A program made the position numbers and the translations under genes. 64,000 nt of DNA from Planctomycetota bacterium (GTDB taxonomy: Bacteria > Planctomycetota > UBA1135 > GCA-002686595). The stretch spans positions 1 to 64,000 of the forward strand of contig DUDB01000042.1 in assembly GCA_012959525.1 (NCBI GenBank), in the 5' to 3' direction. The number at the start of each line of letters is the position of its first letter. Within the stretch, counting starts at the first letter, position 1. Below are positions 1 through 7,891 of the stretch, piece after piece. The notes below the pieces were generated by a model. It had not been told where the DNA came from. It searched no databases and saw nothing but the letters and a program-made list of their open reading frames with translations.

Positions 1-863
1 CAGACTTCGCCCTCTGCGCCAAAATCAAGGTTTGACTTGAGGACCATGATGCGGGTGCCCGGAGCGACGCCACAGGCTGTTCCGCCGGTTCCGTCGCCCG
101 CCACCGTACCTGAGACGTGAGATCCGTGTCCCTGACCGTCTCGAACGTTGCCATTGCCGTTGGAGAAGTCCCAGCCCTGCACATCATCCGCAAACCCATT
201 GTTCTCGTCGTCAATCCCGTTGCCCGGAATCTCAAGGGGATTTCGCCAAAGGCGTTTGGAGATATCCGTGTGACCCCGACCCACTCCCGTATCAATGACA
301 CCCACGACCACGCCGGCTCCCGTGATCCCGTACTGCTGCCAGACGTCAGGGGCCTGAATCAGCGTCAGCCCACACGTGGGATTGCCGCTGCCGACCGATG
401 GCGTGGCCGGAACCGTTAGCAGTAGGTCCTCGATGGGCAGATGAACGTCACGGTGGACGTAGTGCACGTCGTCACGCGCGGCAATGTCTAGTGCAACCGT
501 TCGTGTGACATCCGCGTTCACCACGTTGTGAATCCACAGCGGGCTAATGGACTGAACTTGCCCCGATTGAGACCGATCTTCCAATAGGGCAAGCAGGTCC
601 GCCTGAGTTCTGTCGGCCAGTTCCGTCAGCCGCTCAATAACAGCCCGGCGACGACGCTGCTTGGACAGGGACGTCCTGAGCTTCAACAAGTCCGCAGGCG
701 GCACCTGTTCTTTCATGACAATGGTCACGGGGAGAAGATCTTGATCCCCAAGGGCAGCCAAGGCATCGGAAAGATCCCCCCTCAGCTTGTCCTCGGGCAC
801 CTCACCCGGAGAGTTGGCGGAGAAGAGGAGTAGAGCGAAAGCGACAGCGAAGCGAGTGATCAT
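1..863 (-). CDS. Subtilisin-like (S8) serine protease, C-terminus outside window
   Basis: I read this frame directly; it has no stop inside the window, so it is partial (about 287 residues seen). It starts with an ATG at 863 and a short hydrophobic signal peptide (about residues 1-18). A charged prodomain-like stretch follows to about residue 160. The peptidase S8 catalytic Asp motif (GVIDTGVG, Asp about 191) and catalytic His motif (GHGSHVSG, His about 246) are both clear. The Ser motif would lie beyond base 1. The region between Asp and His is rich in Asn, Asp and Gly, typical of calcium-binding secreted subtilases. Predicted role: exported endopeptidase. Whether a C-terminal sorting or binding domain exists cannot be seen. 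Its upstream neighbour on the same strand is the FAD oxidoreductase, 106 nt away; nothing links the two functionally. Confidence 0.9.
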   Translation of the reverse strand, partial: MITRFAVAFALLLFSANSPGEVPEDKLRGDLSDALAALGDQDLLPVTIVMKEQVPPADLLKLRTSLSKQRRRRAVIERLTELADRTQADLLALLEDRSQSGQVQSISPLWIHNVVNADVTRTVALDIAARDDVHYVHRDVHLPIEDLLLTVPATPSVGSGNPTCGLTLIQAPDVWQQYGITGAGVVVGVIDTGVGRGHTDISKRLWRNPLEIPGNGIDDENNGFADDVQGWDFSNGNGNVRDGQGHGSHVSGTVAGDGTGGTACGVAPGTRIMVLKSNLDFGAEGEV

Positions 864-969
864 CGTCCGCCCATCTTTGCACATTTCCCCAAAGCTGCAA
901 CGCTGGGCTGGGGAGAGGGGGATGCCTGGATCTCCTGCCTGAACATCACCGGCCGTCGCCGTCATTTCC

Positions 970-2334
970 TCAGGAGGCGAGCGACTCGTCGGCGTGCAGC
1001 GCCAGCGAGTGGAGTCGCCCCCCGGGCCGACGGGAACGGCCTCCTTGACGCTGGACTGCAACTCCCAGCCGCTGGCCTCCGGCGTGGAGTCTCAGAGGGC
1101 TACCGAGCTGGGAAGCCGGAAGAAACGGTCGGTCATCCTCTGTGGGCGCCCGCTCGAACAACGAACTCGCCAGTCTTCCCAGACTGGGGGCGAGCTTGGC
1201 GCCGTTGCCGTTTCCACCGGATACCAGGGCCACCCGTCCGTCGGTTCCGGGGATGGGTCCGACAATGGGCAATCCCCGCAGCGCACCGGCGTGCTTCTTT
1301 GTCAACGTGTAGTGGCAGACATAGGCCGTGCGATAGGTCAACGCCTGACCTACGACGGCCTCGATGGCGACCTTGGCAGCCTGTATCTCCTCGTTCGTGA
1401 CCTTCCGGGGAACATCCTTGGCGTCTGGAAGGACGCCCCCTCCGTTGTGGAACCCCATTTTGAGGAAGCTCCCACCGGCGTTGTCTTTCTCCTGCATCGC
1501 ATACCAATTGCCCTGCCCATCACCTCGAACGATCCGTATCGCACACTCCTTCAACCCTTTGGGCCAGTCGAAGAAATAGAGGGGCACCCGCTTGACCGAG
1601 AAGCTGTCTGCCAGTTCTTGCTGTCCCGACTGTCGCAACAGGGCGCCGGTCTCTCCGGCGGTTGCCAAGACCAATCGCTGCGCGGTGACGGTTTCGAGGT
1701 CTCCGGCCTTGTTCCGGATGTTCACGGCGACGTAAGACGGAAAGGTGCGCCAGGATTCGACGAAGCCAGACCGGTTGTGTACGCCAGCGGCCCCAAGCCG
1801 CTCGTTGGCCCGCTTCAGATAGTTCTGTGGATCGATCGTCGCCGCACTCTGGTCCTCGAACGCCACCCAGTCACTCGCTTCCCCGAGAAATCCGAGGTCC
1901 TTCAACGCGGCGCCGCCATGGGTTCGCGCCAGTCCCTGGTCCATCAATCCGACATGATTGCCGCGGATCATCTCTTCTCCAGCGCTCCCCTGGGGCACGA
2001 TTGTGAAGCACGGAAGGGGACGGAGGATCTCGCCAGCGCGCGTCTCGAGGGACCGAAACACCGCATTGCTCGACCGGGCCATCTCGGTATAGCTCTTGTT
2101 TTCCTCGTTCGAACCTCGCGTGATCCGCGTCCGTCCGACACTCGAGCTGAAGCGCTTCCCGGCCGGGGGGAACACCATGAGGACGGACCCGGTACCCTGC
2201 GAGATGTCGCCCGACCCGCCGATCCTGGCGAGCGCCGTCGAGGTGCCAAACAGCCCATTGCCGGCGATGATGGTTCCGTAGTGAGCCGGACGCGGAGAGC
2301 CAGAAGGGAGGTGTTCTTGAGGGGGGCGGAGCAT
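970..2334 (-). CDS. FAD-dependent oxidoreductase (DAO / sarcosine-oxidase-like)
   Basis: The protein (454 residues from the ATG at 2334) begins with a Rossmann dinucleotide-binding motif, GNGLFG (GxGxxG), at about residues 25-30 after a beta strand (TIIA). It keeps the general order of the DAO flavoprotein family: FAD motif, a substrate domain in the middle, and a late Gly-rich FAD-contact segment (LVSGGNGNGAKLAP). Substrate unknown; amine or amino-acid oxidation is family knowledge, not shown here. A longer in-frame start at 2424 exists, but its extra 30 residues are Arg/Pro-rich and precede the fold, so I chose 2334. The last 50 or so residues (after ERAPTEDD) are Arg/Gly-rich and unlike the rest. 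A +1 shift there would give a short tail ending FRLPSSVAL and a stop, so a frameshift or sequencing error near 1125-1135 is possible. Confidence 0.8.
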   Translation of the reverse strand: MLRPPQEHLPSGSPRPAHYGTIIAGNGLFGTSTALARIGGSGDISQGTGSVLMVFPPAGKRFSSSVGRTRITRGSNEENKSYTEMARSSNAVFRSLETRAGEILRPLPCFTIVPQGSAGEEMIRGNHVGLMDQGLARTHGGAALKDLGFLGEASDWVAFEDQSAATIDPQNYLKRANERLGAAGVHNRSGFVESWRTFPSYVAVNIRNKAGDLETVTAQRLVLATAGETGALLRQSGQQELADSFSVKRVPLYFFDWPKGLKECAIRIVRGDGQGNWYAMQEKDNAGGSFLKMGFHNGGGVLPDAKDVPRKVTNEEIQAAKVAIEAVVGQALTYRTAYVCHYTLTKKHAGALRGLPIVGPIPGTDGRVALVSGGNGNGAKLAPSLGRLASSLFERAPTEDDRPFLPASQLGSPLRLHAGGQRLGVAVQRQGGRSRRPGGRLHSLALHADESLAS

Positions 2335-2696
2335 GCCGGGTTTTCTTGAGCAAGGGGTCCGGATCGCCCGTAGCTGACGGCGTCCGGCCACTCCTACATG
2401 AGGCCTGGCCGCTCCCGCGGACACCTTTCCCGGTACATGTCTCCATTCCGGGCCAGGGTCTTACACGCCCCCAACACCCCCGGGCGGAAAGCGGACGGTC
2501 ACATCTGGCAACGGCCAGGACGTGCCAGCGGGTTGCCAGGTGGGTTCGTGAAACTTCAATCAGTCACGACCCGTCGGAATCGCCTATCGTCTGGGTAGGC
2601 GGCCCTGAACCGCTCTGTCCCCCAGAGCCAGGGCCGAACCTGGCATCCTCAGGCTTCGTGAGTGCTTGCTTCTTGCGGGCACGAGGAGATGATCCC
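2335..2696. other. Intergenic region between divergent genes
   Basis: This 362-base gap separates the FAD oxidoreductase (reading left) from the PQQ-type propeller (reading right), so it should carry both promoters. I see no convincing -35/-10 pair. The only firm signal is a good ribosome binding site, GAGGAGA at about 2683-2689, serving the gene that starts at 2697. Short open frames here have no recognisable features and I do not call them. Confidence 0.5.
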
Positions 2697-4220
2697 ATGA
2701 AACTCGCCGTTGCTTTCTTGCTCGCCGCACCCGGCCTTGCCCAGGTCGGGTCGGACCGTATCGTCTTGGGAATCGGGCCCTGGACCGCGAATGCCTCTGT
2801 CGACACCAGCGCCTGGAAGACCTTCGGCAACGGTCCGTCCCACACCGGCGCCTACCTGGGCGTCTACGGAGTGGGTAGCACCGAATTCCTCTGGAACAAC
2901 ATCTACCCCCAGGACATCCAGCAGGTCGCTGTGAAGGATGGGGTCGTCTACGCTTCGCCCTGGCAGTACTTCGGCGACGCTTGGCTGCGGGCCCTCGATT
3001 CTTCAGACGGTTCTCAGCTGTGGAAGTACGACTTCGACCAGTGCTACTCAATCAATCCTCCCACGGTTGACGGCGAGCAGGTATACGTTCAGCGCGGCAA
3101 CCACAGCGGTGATACACACCTGTGGTCGTTCCAAAGCGACACCGGCGTACCCAATTGGGTCGCACCCCACGCTGCGCAGTGGGAGCGCTACCTGGCGCCA
3201 TGCGTGGCCGACGGCCGCGTGTTCGTCAACGGTGGCTACTACGGCGGGATGTACGGCTTTGACCAGAATGACGGTCAGCAGCTCTTCTATCTGGATCTAC
3301 CCCAGTACGACCAGTGGGTTCCGAGCTACTACGGTGGACGCCTCTACTCGTTCGTGGCCGGAACCCTGATGCAGCATGATCCGGCCAATGCCGCCATTGA
3401 CTGGTCCCTCGCCCTGGGTTGGAACTGGTCTGGCTGGTCCATGGACCGCACGATAGCTATCGCCAACGGGCGGGCCTACCTGGTCAATAGCGACGGGCTC
3501 TATTGCATCGACCTCACAACAGGAACGGTGGCCTGGCAGTACGCCGGCAATTTCAATGGCACGCCCGCCGTGGCGGGCGACAGGGTCTACGTCATGGTGG
3601 GCGGGATGGTGAGTGTCCATGATGCTTGGGATGGAAGCTATGAGGGCCTCTGTATCGGCTCCGGTGCAGTGCTCCAGCAGCCCCTCGTCACAGACGACGC
3701 GATCCTGTTTAGTTCCGCCACGGAGACGTTCATCTTTGACCGCGCGAAACTTTCCTTGCGCGATTGGTTGCCCTTTGGTGGTGAGCTCACCCTCGCGGAC
3801 GGTCGTCTCTTCATCGCCGGCTCGAACGTTCTTCTGGGTGACGGCATCTGGGCCTTCACCATCCCCGGGCCCTCAGAGGCCCAGCCCAACCTGATTGGCG
3901 ACGTGGAGCCCTGGCGCCTGGTCGGGCCGGAGCCCGAGGTCCACAGCCTCGTGACCATCACCAACTCGGGCATCGCCCCCACGGGCAAGTACACCGCTCA
4001 GTTGCGCCTCTCGGATGACCTGATCCTTGACAAGGACGACCCGGTCCTACGCCTGCTGCGCATGCGCAGCCTGGACCCCGGCGAGAGTATCTCGGGCACC
4101 ATGCGCCTGAAGTGGGATTCAAACCTGACGGGCAAGTACGTGTTACTGGATCTCGACTCACGGGGCGACGTTTCTGAGACGGACGAGGCCAACCTCTTCC
4201 CGACCGGCGCCATCCAGTGA
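2697..4220 (+). CDS. Exported PQQ-like beta-propeller protein with C-terminal CARDB-like domain
   Basis: The start is the ATG at 2697, preceded by GAGGAGA with about 8 nt spacing, and gives 507 residues with a short signal peptide ending near LAQ (about residue 15). Residues of about 30-395 hold repeated blades of the PQQ/BamB type: short beta strands with patterns such as LRALDSSDGSQLWKYD, LYCIDLTTGTVAWQY and VYVMVGGMVSVHDAWDG. Residues of about 400-505 look like a CARDB or Ig-type adhesion domain (NLIGDVEPW, TITNSGIAPTG, SETDEANLF). No PQQ-dependent dehydrogenase active-site residues are evident, so a structural or binding role outside the cytoplasm is more likely than an enzyme. The next gene on the same strand begins 145 nt later. 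Confidence 0.85.
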   Translation: MKLAVAFLLAAPGLAQVGSDRIVLGIGPWTANASVDTSAWKTFGNGPSHTGAYLGVYGVGSTEFLWNNIYPQDIQQVAVKDGVVYASPWQYFGDAWLRALDSSDGSQLWKYDFDQCYSINPPTVDGEQVYVQRGNHSGDTHLWSFQSDTGVPNWVAPHAAQWERYLAPCVADGRVFVNGGYYGGMYGFDQNDGQQLFYLDLPQYDQWVPSYYGGRLYSFVAGTLMQHDPANAAIDWSLALGWNWSGWSMDRTIAIANGRAYLVNSDGLYCIDLTTGTVAWQYAGNFNGTPAVAGDRVYVMVGGMVSVHDAWDGSYEGLCIGSGAVLQQPLVTDDAILFSSATETFIFDRAKLSLRDWLPFGGELTLADGRLFIAGSNVLLGDGIWAFTIPGPSEAQPNLIGDVEPWRLVGPEPEVHSLVTITNSGIAPTGKYTAQLRLSDDLILDKDDPVLRLLRMRSLDPGESISGTMRLKWDSNLTGKYVLLDLDSRGDVSETDEANLFPTGAIQ

Positions 4221-4365
4221 GGGCCGAGCTTGCGCCTCTCGGGGGCTCCCTCCTCATCCTCCTTGTGGGGCCGAAGGAAATCAGTACCCGCTTCCCGGGG
4301 ATCCCTTATTCTCGCTGACCCTGGAGAAGGGACGAGGACCGAACCCACCTGGCCCAAAGCGAACC

Positions 4366-6846
4366 ATGCAAAAAGGAACCCTTCTTGGCTTGGGCGGTCT
4401 CGCGGCAGCGATTCTGCTCTGGACACTCCTGAACTCGGGGCTGATGGGATCCCGCTTGGTGGATGGAGGCTCCTCCCAGGAGGCTCCGCTGGAACTGAGC
4501 TACCTGCCCATCGAGCCCGAGCTCGAAGTGCCGCCCCCGGTGGATTCTTCCTCCAGCGCGCTTCAGCGCTCCGTCGTAGAAGCGGCCGCCCCCAAGGAGG
4601 AGGGGGAACCCATCGCGGCGACACCCCGGACCGGGATCCACCTGCGCTTTGTGGATCCCTCGGGGGTGCCCGTGGCCGGGGTACGCGTGCAGTTCACCGG
4701 GCAGGTGTCCCACGAGGTCTCCGACCGAACCGGATCGGCACGGGTGTGGAGTCGCAGGGGGTCGGAGCGAAGAACGGCCGCCTACGTGCACCCATCCTTC
4801 GCCTCGGGCAGGATCGGCGCCAATCTGGAGGAAGGCCAACTGACCGAGCTGGGGGACGTTGTGTTGATCCCGGCGGGGGCCATCGCCGTTCGGGTGGAAA
4901 CCCCCCGGGGCGTACCCATCGAAGGCGCCTGGGTCGAGCCCTTCAGCGAATTCGAATTGAACAACAACCGATCGACCCGGCGAGAGGTTCTTGAGCGCAC
5001 GGCTCTGGGGGCAGGAACCGACGACCCGAACGAGCTCACTGACGCCTCCGGCCGGCTGCTCCTGGAGGACCTGCCGGCGGGGACCCTGCGGCTGTGGGCG
5101 GGCGGCGAGGGCCTGCTGGCCGCTTACACTCCACCCTTCCTCGTGCGGGCGGGTATGCAGAGCGAAGACGTGATCATCACCCTCGAGGAACTCGACTTCG
5201 GCCTGTTCATCCGGGGCCAGGTCTTGAGCCCTTCAGGCGTGCCCAGCCCCAACGCCAAGATCAGGTCCGAGTACTCCGCGAGAGGCGCGTCGGGAATGCG
5301 ATCCTCGCACTCTGACGAGGAAGGGCGCTTCATCATCGCCTACGAGCCCAAGATCCCGCGCAACCTGAACGCCCAGGACCGGCAAGAAGAATTCGGCCCC
5401 GCCAACGCAAAGGGTGTGGAGGGCGGCGCCGAGCTGGTGCTGCGGCTTACTGAGCCCGAGTACCTGCTGCTGAGCGTCGACAGCGAGAGTGGTACGGCCG
5501 AACTCGAGAGGCTCAGCGTCTCAGGCTACAACGCCGCGCACACGGGCGTCCTGATTCGCAGCATCACCCGCATCGAGGAGAACGGCATGCTGCGAGTTCC
5601 GATCCCCGGCGAGGCCTTCCTCCTGGAGGTCGGCGCACGAGGACACGACCTGAGCCAACTGGGCCCCTTCGACCCCTTGACCGTCCCGCGCGAGTTGCAT
5701 GTGAGCCTGCGCCCCCTGCCCGGCGTGCGCGGGCACGTCCGCGCGCAGGGTGCGCCCCTGGAAGGAGCCACGGTTGAACTGTACGCCAAGGCCACGAACC
5801 GCCGCCTGCACAACGACTTCCCCGTGCGCGTCCGGAGCCGGCCCACTGTCAGTGGCACCAGCGGGAGCGATGGGTCCTTCGGCCTGACCCTGCGCCAGGC
5901 GGGAGACTACTTTGTGCGGGTCAGCTTCGAGGGTCTTGCCCCGGCCGAGGCGGGGCCCTTGACCATCGATCCCCGCCGCGGGCTCGACGGTCTGGTCCTG
6001 GAACTGACCGAGGGCGGCGCTCTGGAGGGTCGCGTGTGGGGCGATGCGAAGATCGCAGGTCGCATCGTGGCCCTGTCGCGGGGAGACGCCCACGCGCGCA
6101 CCGTGCGCACGGACCGCGAGGGTTTCTATCGCTGCGAGCGGCTCATCCCGGGGCCCTGGCAGGTGGAGCTGGCCAGCGAGGAAATCTCGCTAAACTCCTC
6201 CAGCAGCTCAAGCGACGGCAGTAAGTTCCGCGAGTCGGACATCGAGTCGAACTGCGTGGTACTCGAGGGCCAGACCACGCGCCATGACCTCTCCCTCACG
6301 GGAGAAGCCCAGACGGTCCTGGTCGGCACCCTGCTGCTGGACGGAGCGCCCGCCGTCGGCTGGCAGGCGCGGTTGATGCCCGAGGGGGGCGGACTCCTGC
6401 GCTCCGGCAGCGATCTGGAGGACATCGTCGGCGCAGACGGGAACTTCCGCATCACGGTTCGCAAACCCGGTGAATACCAACTCTCACTGGGCCCGCCCGA
6501 TCGACGTGCGATACGCCTGCTCGAACGGTTGCAGTTGGTGTCCGGCGAGAACCCGTGGCAGGCCTCCTTCTCCACCGGCGCCGTGACCTTCACCAACGCG
6601 CCCCCGGTTGAATCGGGACCACCGACGATCCTCCTGGCGGGCAGCAACGGCAGGACCCAGCTCGTGATGGCCGTGGGCGGCGCCGTGGGCGTGGTTTTCG
6701 CGGAGGGCATCCCGGTCATGCCCTGTCAGCTGCGGCGCATCGACCCGGCAAGCATGACGAACTTCAATGACCCGCTGAGCGCCGGGACCCTGCTCATGTC
6801 CGTGGAGCTCGTCGCGGGGGAGCGGGTGCAGATCATCGTGCCGTGA
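4366..6846 (+). CDS. Membrane-anchored protein of repeated carboxypeptidase-regulatory-like domains
   Basis: An 826-residue protein with one N-terminal hydrophobic segment (about residues 5-27) that serves as signal anchor, then a Pro/Glu-rich linker. The remainder is a chain of beta-rich modules with the recurring signature of carboxypeptidase-regulatory-like (CarboxypepD_reg) Ig-fold domains: short motifs such as GVPVAGVRV, GVPIEGAWVEP, GVPSPNAKI, GAPLEGATVEL and GAPAVGWQA, each followed later by DxxGxF/Y-type strands (DEEGRFIIA, GSDGSFGLT, DREGFYRCE, GADGNFRIT). I count at least five modules. There is no zinc-peptidase motif, so it is probably a stalk-like surface or periplasmic binding protein; the ligand is unknown. 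It follows the PQQ-type propeller by 145 nt and may be independently transcribed. Confidence 0.8.
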   Translation: MQKGTLLGLGGLAAAILLWTLLNSGLMGSRLVDGGSSQEAPLELSYLPIEPELEVPPPVDSSSSALQRSVVEAAAPKEEGEPIAATPRTGIHLRFVDPSGVPVAGVRVQFTGQVSHEVSDRTGSARVWSRRGSERRTAAYVHPSFASGRIGANLEEGQLTELGDVVLIPAGAIAVRVETPRGVPIEGAWVEPFSEFELNNNRSTRREVLERTALGAGTDDPNELTDASGRLLLEDLPAGTLRLWAGGEGLLAAYTPPFLVRAGMQSEDVIITLEELDFGLFIRGQVLSPSGVPSPNAKIRSEYSARGASGMRSSHSDEEGRFIIAYEPKIPRNLNAQDRQEEFGPANAKGVEGGAELVLRLTEPEYLLLSVDSESGTAELERLSVSGYNAAHTGVLIRSITRIEENGMLRVPIPGEAFLLEVGARGHDLSQLGPFDPLTVPRELHVSLRPLPGVRGHVRAQGAPLEGATVELYAKATNRRLHNDFPVRVRSRPTVSGTSGSDGSFGLTLRQAGDYFVRVSFEGLAPAEAGPLTIDPRRGLDGLVLELTEGGALEGRVWGDAKIAGRIVALSRGDAHARTVRTDREGFYRCERLIPGPWQVELASEEISLNSSSSSSDGSKFRESDIESNCVVLEGQTTRHDLSLTGEAQTVLVGTLLLDGAPAVGWQARLMPEGGGLLRSGSDLEDIVGADGNFRITVRKPGEYQLSLGPPDRRAIRLLERLQLVSGENPWQASFSTGAVTFTNAPPVESGPPTILLAGSNGRTQLVMAVGGAVGVVFAEGIPVMPCQLRRIDPASMTNFNDPLSAGTLLMSVELVAGERVQIIVP

Positions 6847-6957
6847 GCGGCCCGGCGGCGGGCTCCCAAGCCTTGCCCCCCTGTGGGCTCGGTAAGGACG
6901 GAGTTCGTACCCGATCCTGGTCGGAGCGTCCTGTGTATCCCCAGCCATGAGGGCGGC

Positions 6958-6963
6958 TAGACT
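6958..6963 (+). promoter_or_regulatory. Possible -10 element (TAGACT)
   Basis: TAGACT lies 7 nt before the ATG at 6971, with no clear Shine-Dalgarno sequence between. This fits a leaderless transcript. No good -35 is visible at 16-18 nt upstream, so this rests on the hexamer, its position and the same arrangement at other genes in the window. Confidence 0.35.
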
Positions 6964-6970
6964 GCGAGCC

Positions 6971-7873
6971 ATGAATACAACTGACGCGCTTGGCTACATC
7001 CTGCTGGCCCTGTCGGCCCTGTCGGCCCTCTCGTTTTCGGGCTGCGCGGGTCCTGCGCGAAGGGTCGGGCCGCCGCCAGTCGAAATGAACCTGAGTCCTT
7101 TCTACGAGAAGCACGTCTCGGCATCGGGGTATCCAATCATTGCATCGGGGGCCGTGGACGACCATGCGCTGCTTGAGGCGGCCTACCTGGTGGACCTGAT
7201 GCTGGCGCGTCGGCCTGACGTGCGCGCGGCCATGATCGAGAGCGGCTCACGCATGATCGTCATGGGCTACCAGGAGTGGACGACGGACATTCCTGAGTAC
7301 TCGCACTTCGACAATCCCGACTACTGGGATCGACGCGCCCGTGGGCTGGGGGGATCACGGACAGACCCCGTCTGTAGCTGCGCCGAGGAGAACGTGCTGG
7401 CCTATCCCGGCGATCCCTACTCGACCGAGAACATCCTGATCCACGAGTTCGCCCACAACATCCACCTGCGTGGGATGGTGAGGGTGGACGAGACTTTTGA
7501 CACCCGCCTGAAGGCGGCCTTCGACCAGGCCACCGCCGAGGGGCTGTGGGAGGGCAAGTACGCCTCGACCAACAAGAATGAGTACTTCGCGGAGGGCGTG
7601 CAGTCCTGGTTCGACGACAACCGCGAGCCGGACCACGACCACAACTATGTGAACACCCGCACGGAACTGGTCGAGTACGACCCGCGCCTCGCTGCCCTGT
7701 GCGAAGAGGTCTTTGGCGACACGGTCCTGGTGTACACCAAGCCCGCCACGCGCCTGCGGGATCACCTGGCCGGGTACGACCCGACCGCGGCACCCACCTT
7801 CCGTTGGCCGGAGCGGCTCAAGAAGGCCGGCAAGGAGATCCTTAAGGATGCCCAGAACCGTGGGGGGCGCTGA
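6971..7873 (+). CDS. Zinc metalloprotease-like lipoprotein (HExxH plus downstream Glu)
   Basis: From the ATG at 6971 the protein has 300 residues. It opens with a lipoprotein signal whose lipobox-like end is SFSGC (Cys about 25); the hydrophobic core is a short tandem duplication (LSALSALS, from repeated ccctgtcgg units at 7008-7033). The zinc motif HEFAHNIH is at about residues 158-165 and a second motif NEYFAEG at about 203-209 supplies the likely third ligand, as in gluzincins of the lethal-factor type. A Cys pair (CSC) precedes the active site. Predicted to be an outer-membrane or periplasmic protease; substrate unknown. An in-frame ATG at 6947 would place charged residues before the lipoprotein signal, so I prefer 6971. 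Confidence 0.75.
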   Translation: MNTTDALGYILLALSALSALSFSGCAGPARRVGPPPVEMNLSPFYEKHVSASGYPIIASGAVDDHALLEAAYLVDLMLARRPDVRAAMIESGSRMIVMGYQEWTTDIPEYSHFDNPDYWDRRARGLGGSRTDPVCSCAEENVLAYPGDPYSTENILIHEFAHNIHLRGMVRVDETFDTRLKAAFDQATAEGLWEGKYASTNKNEYFAEGVQSWFDDNREPDHDHNYVNTRTELVEYDPRLAALCEEVFGDTVLVYTKPATRLRDHLAGYDPTAAPTFRWPERLKKAGKEILKDAQNRGGR

Positions 7874-7891
7874 GCGCTGGCCGGTTGCGCC

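Noticed and set aside
994..2349. Long open frame on the + strand (451 codons) opposite the FAD oxidoreductase
   Set aside because: Antisense to a recognisable flavoprotein; its product has no motif and reflects high-GC antisense openness.
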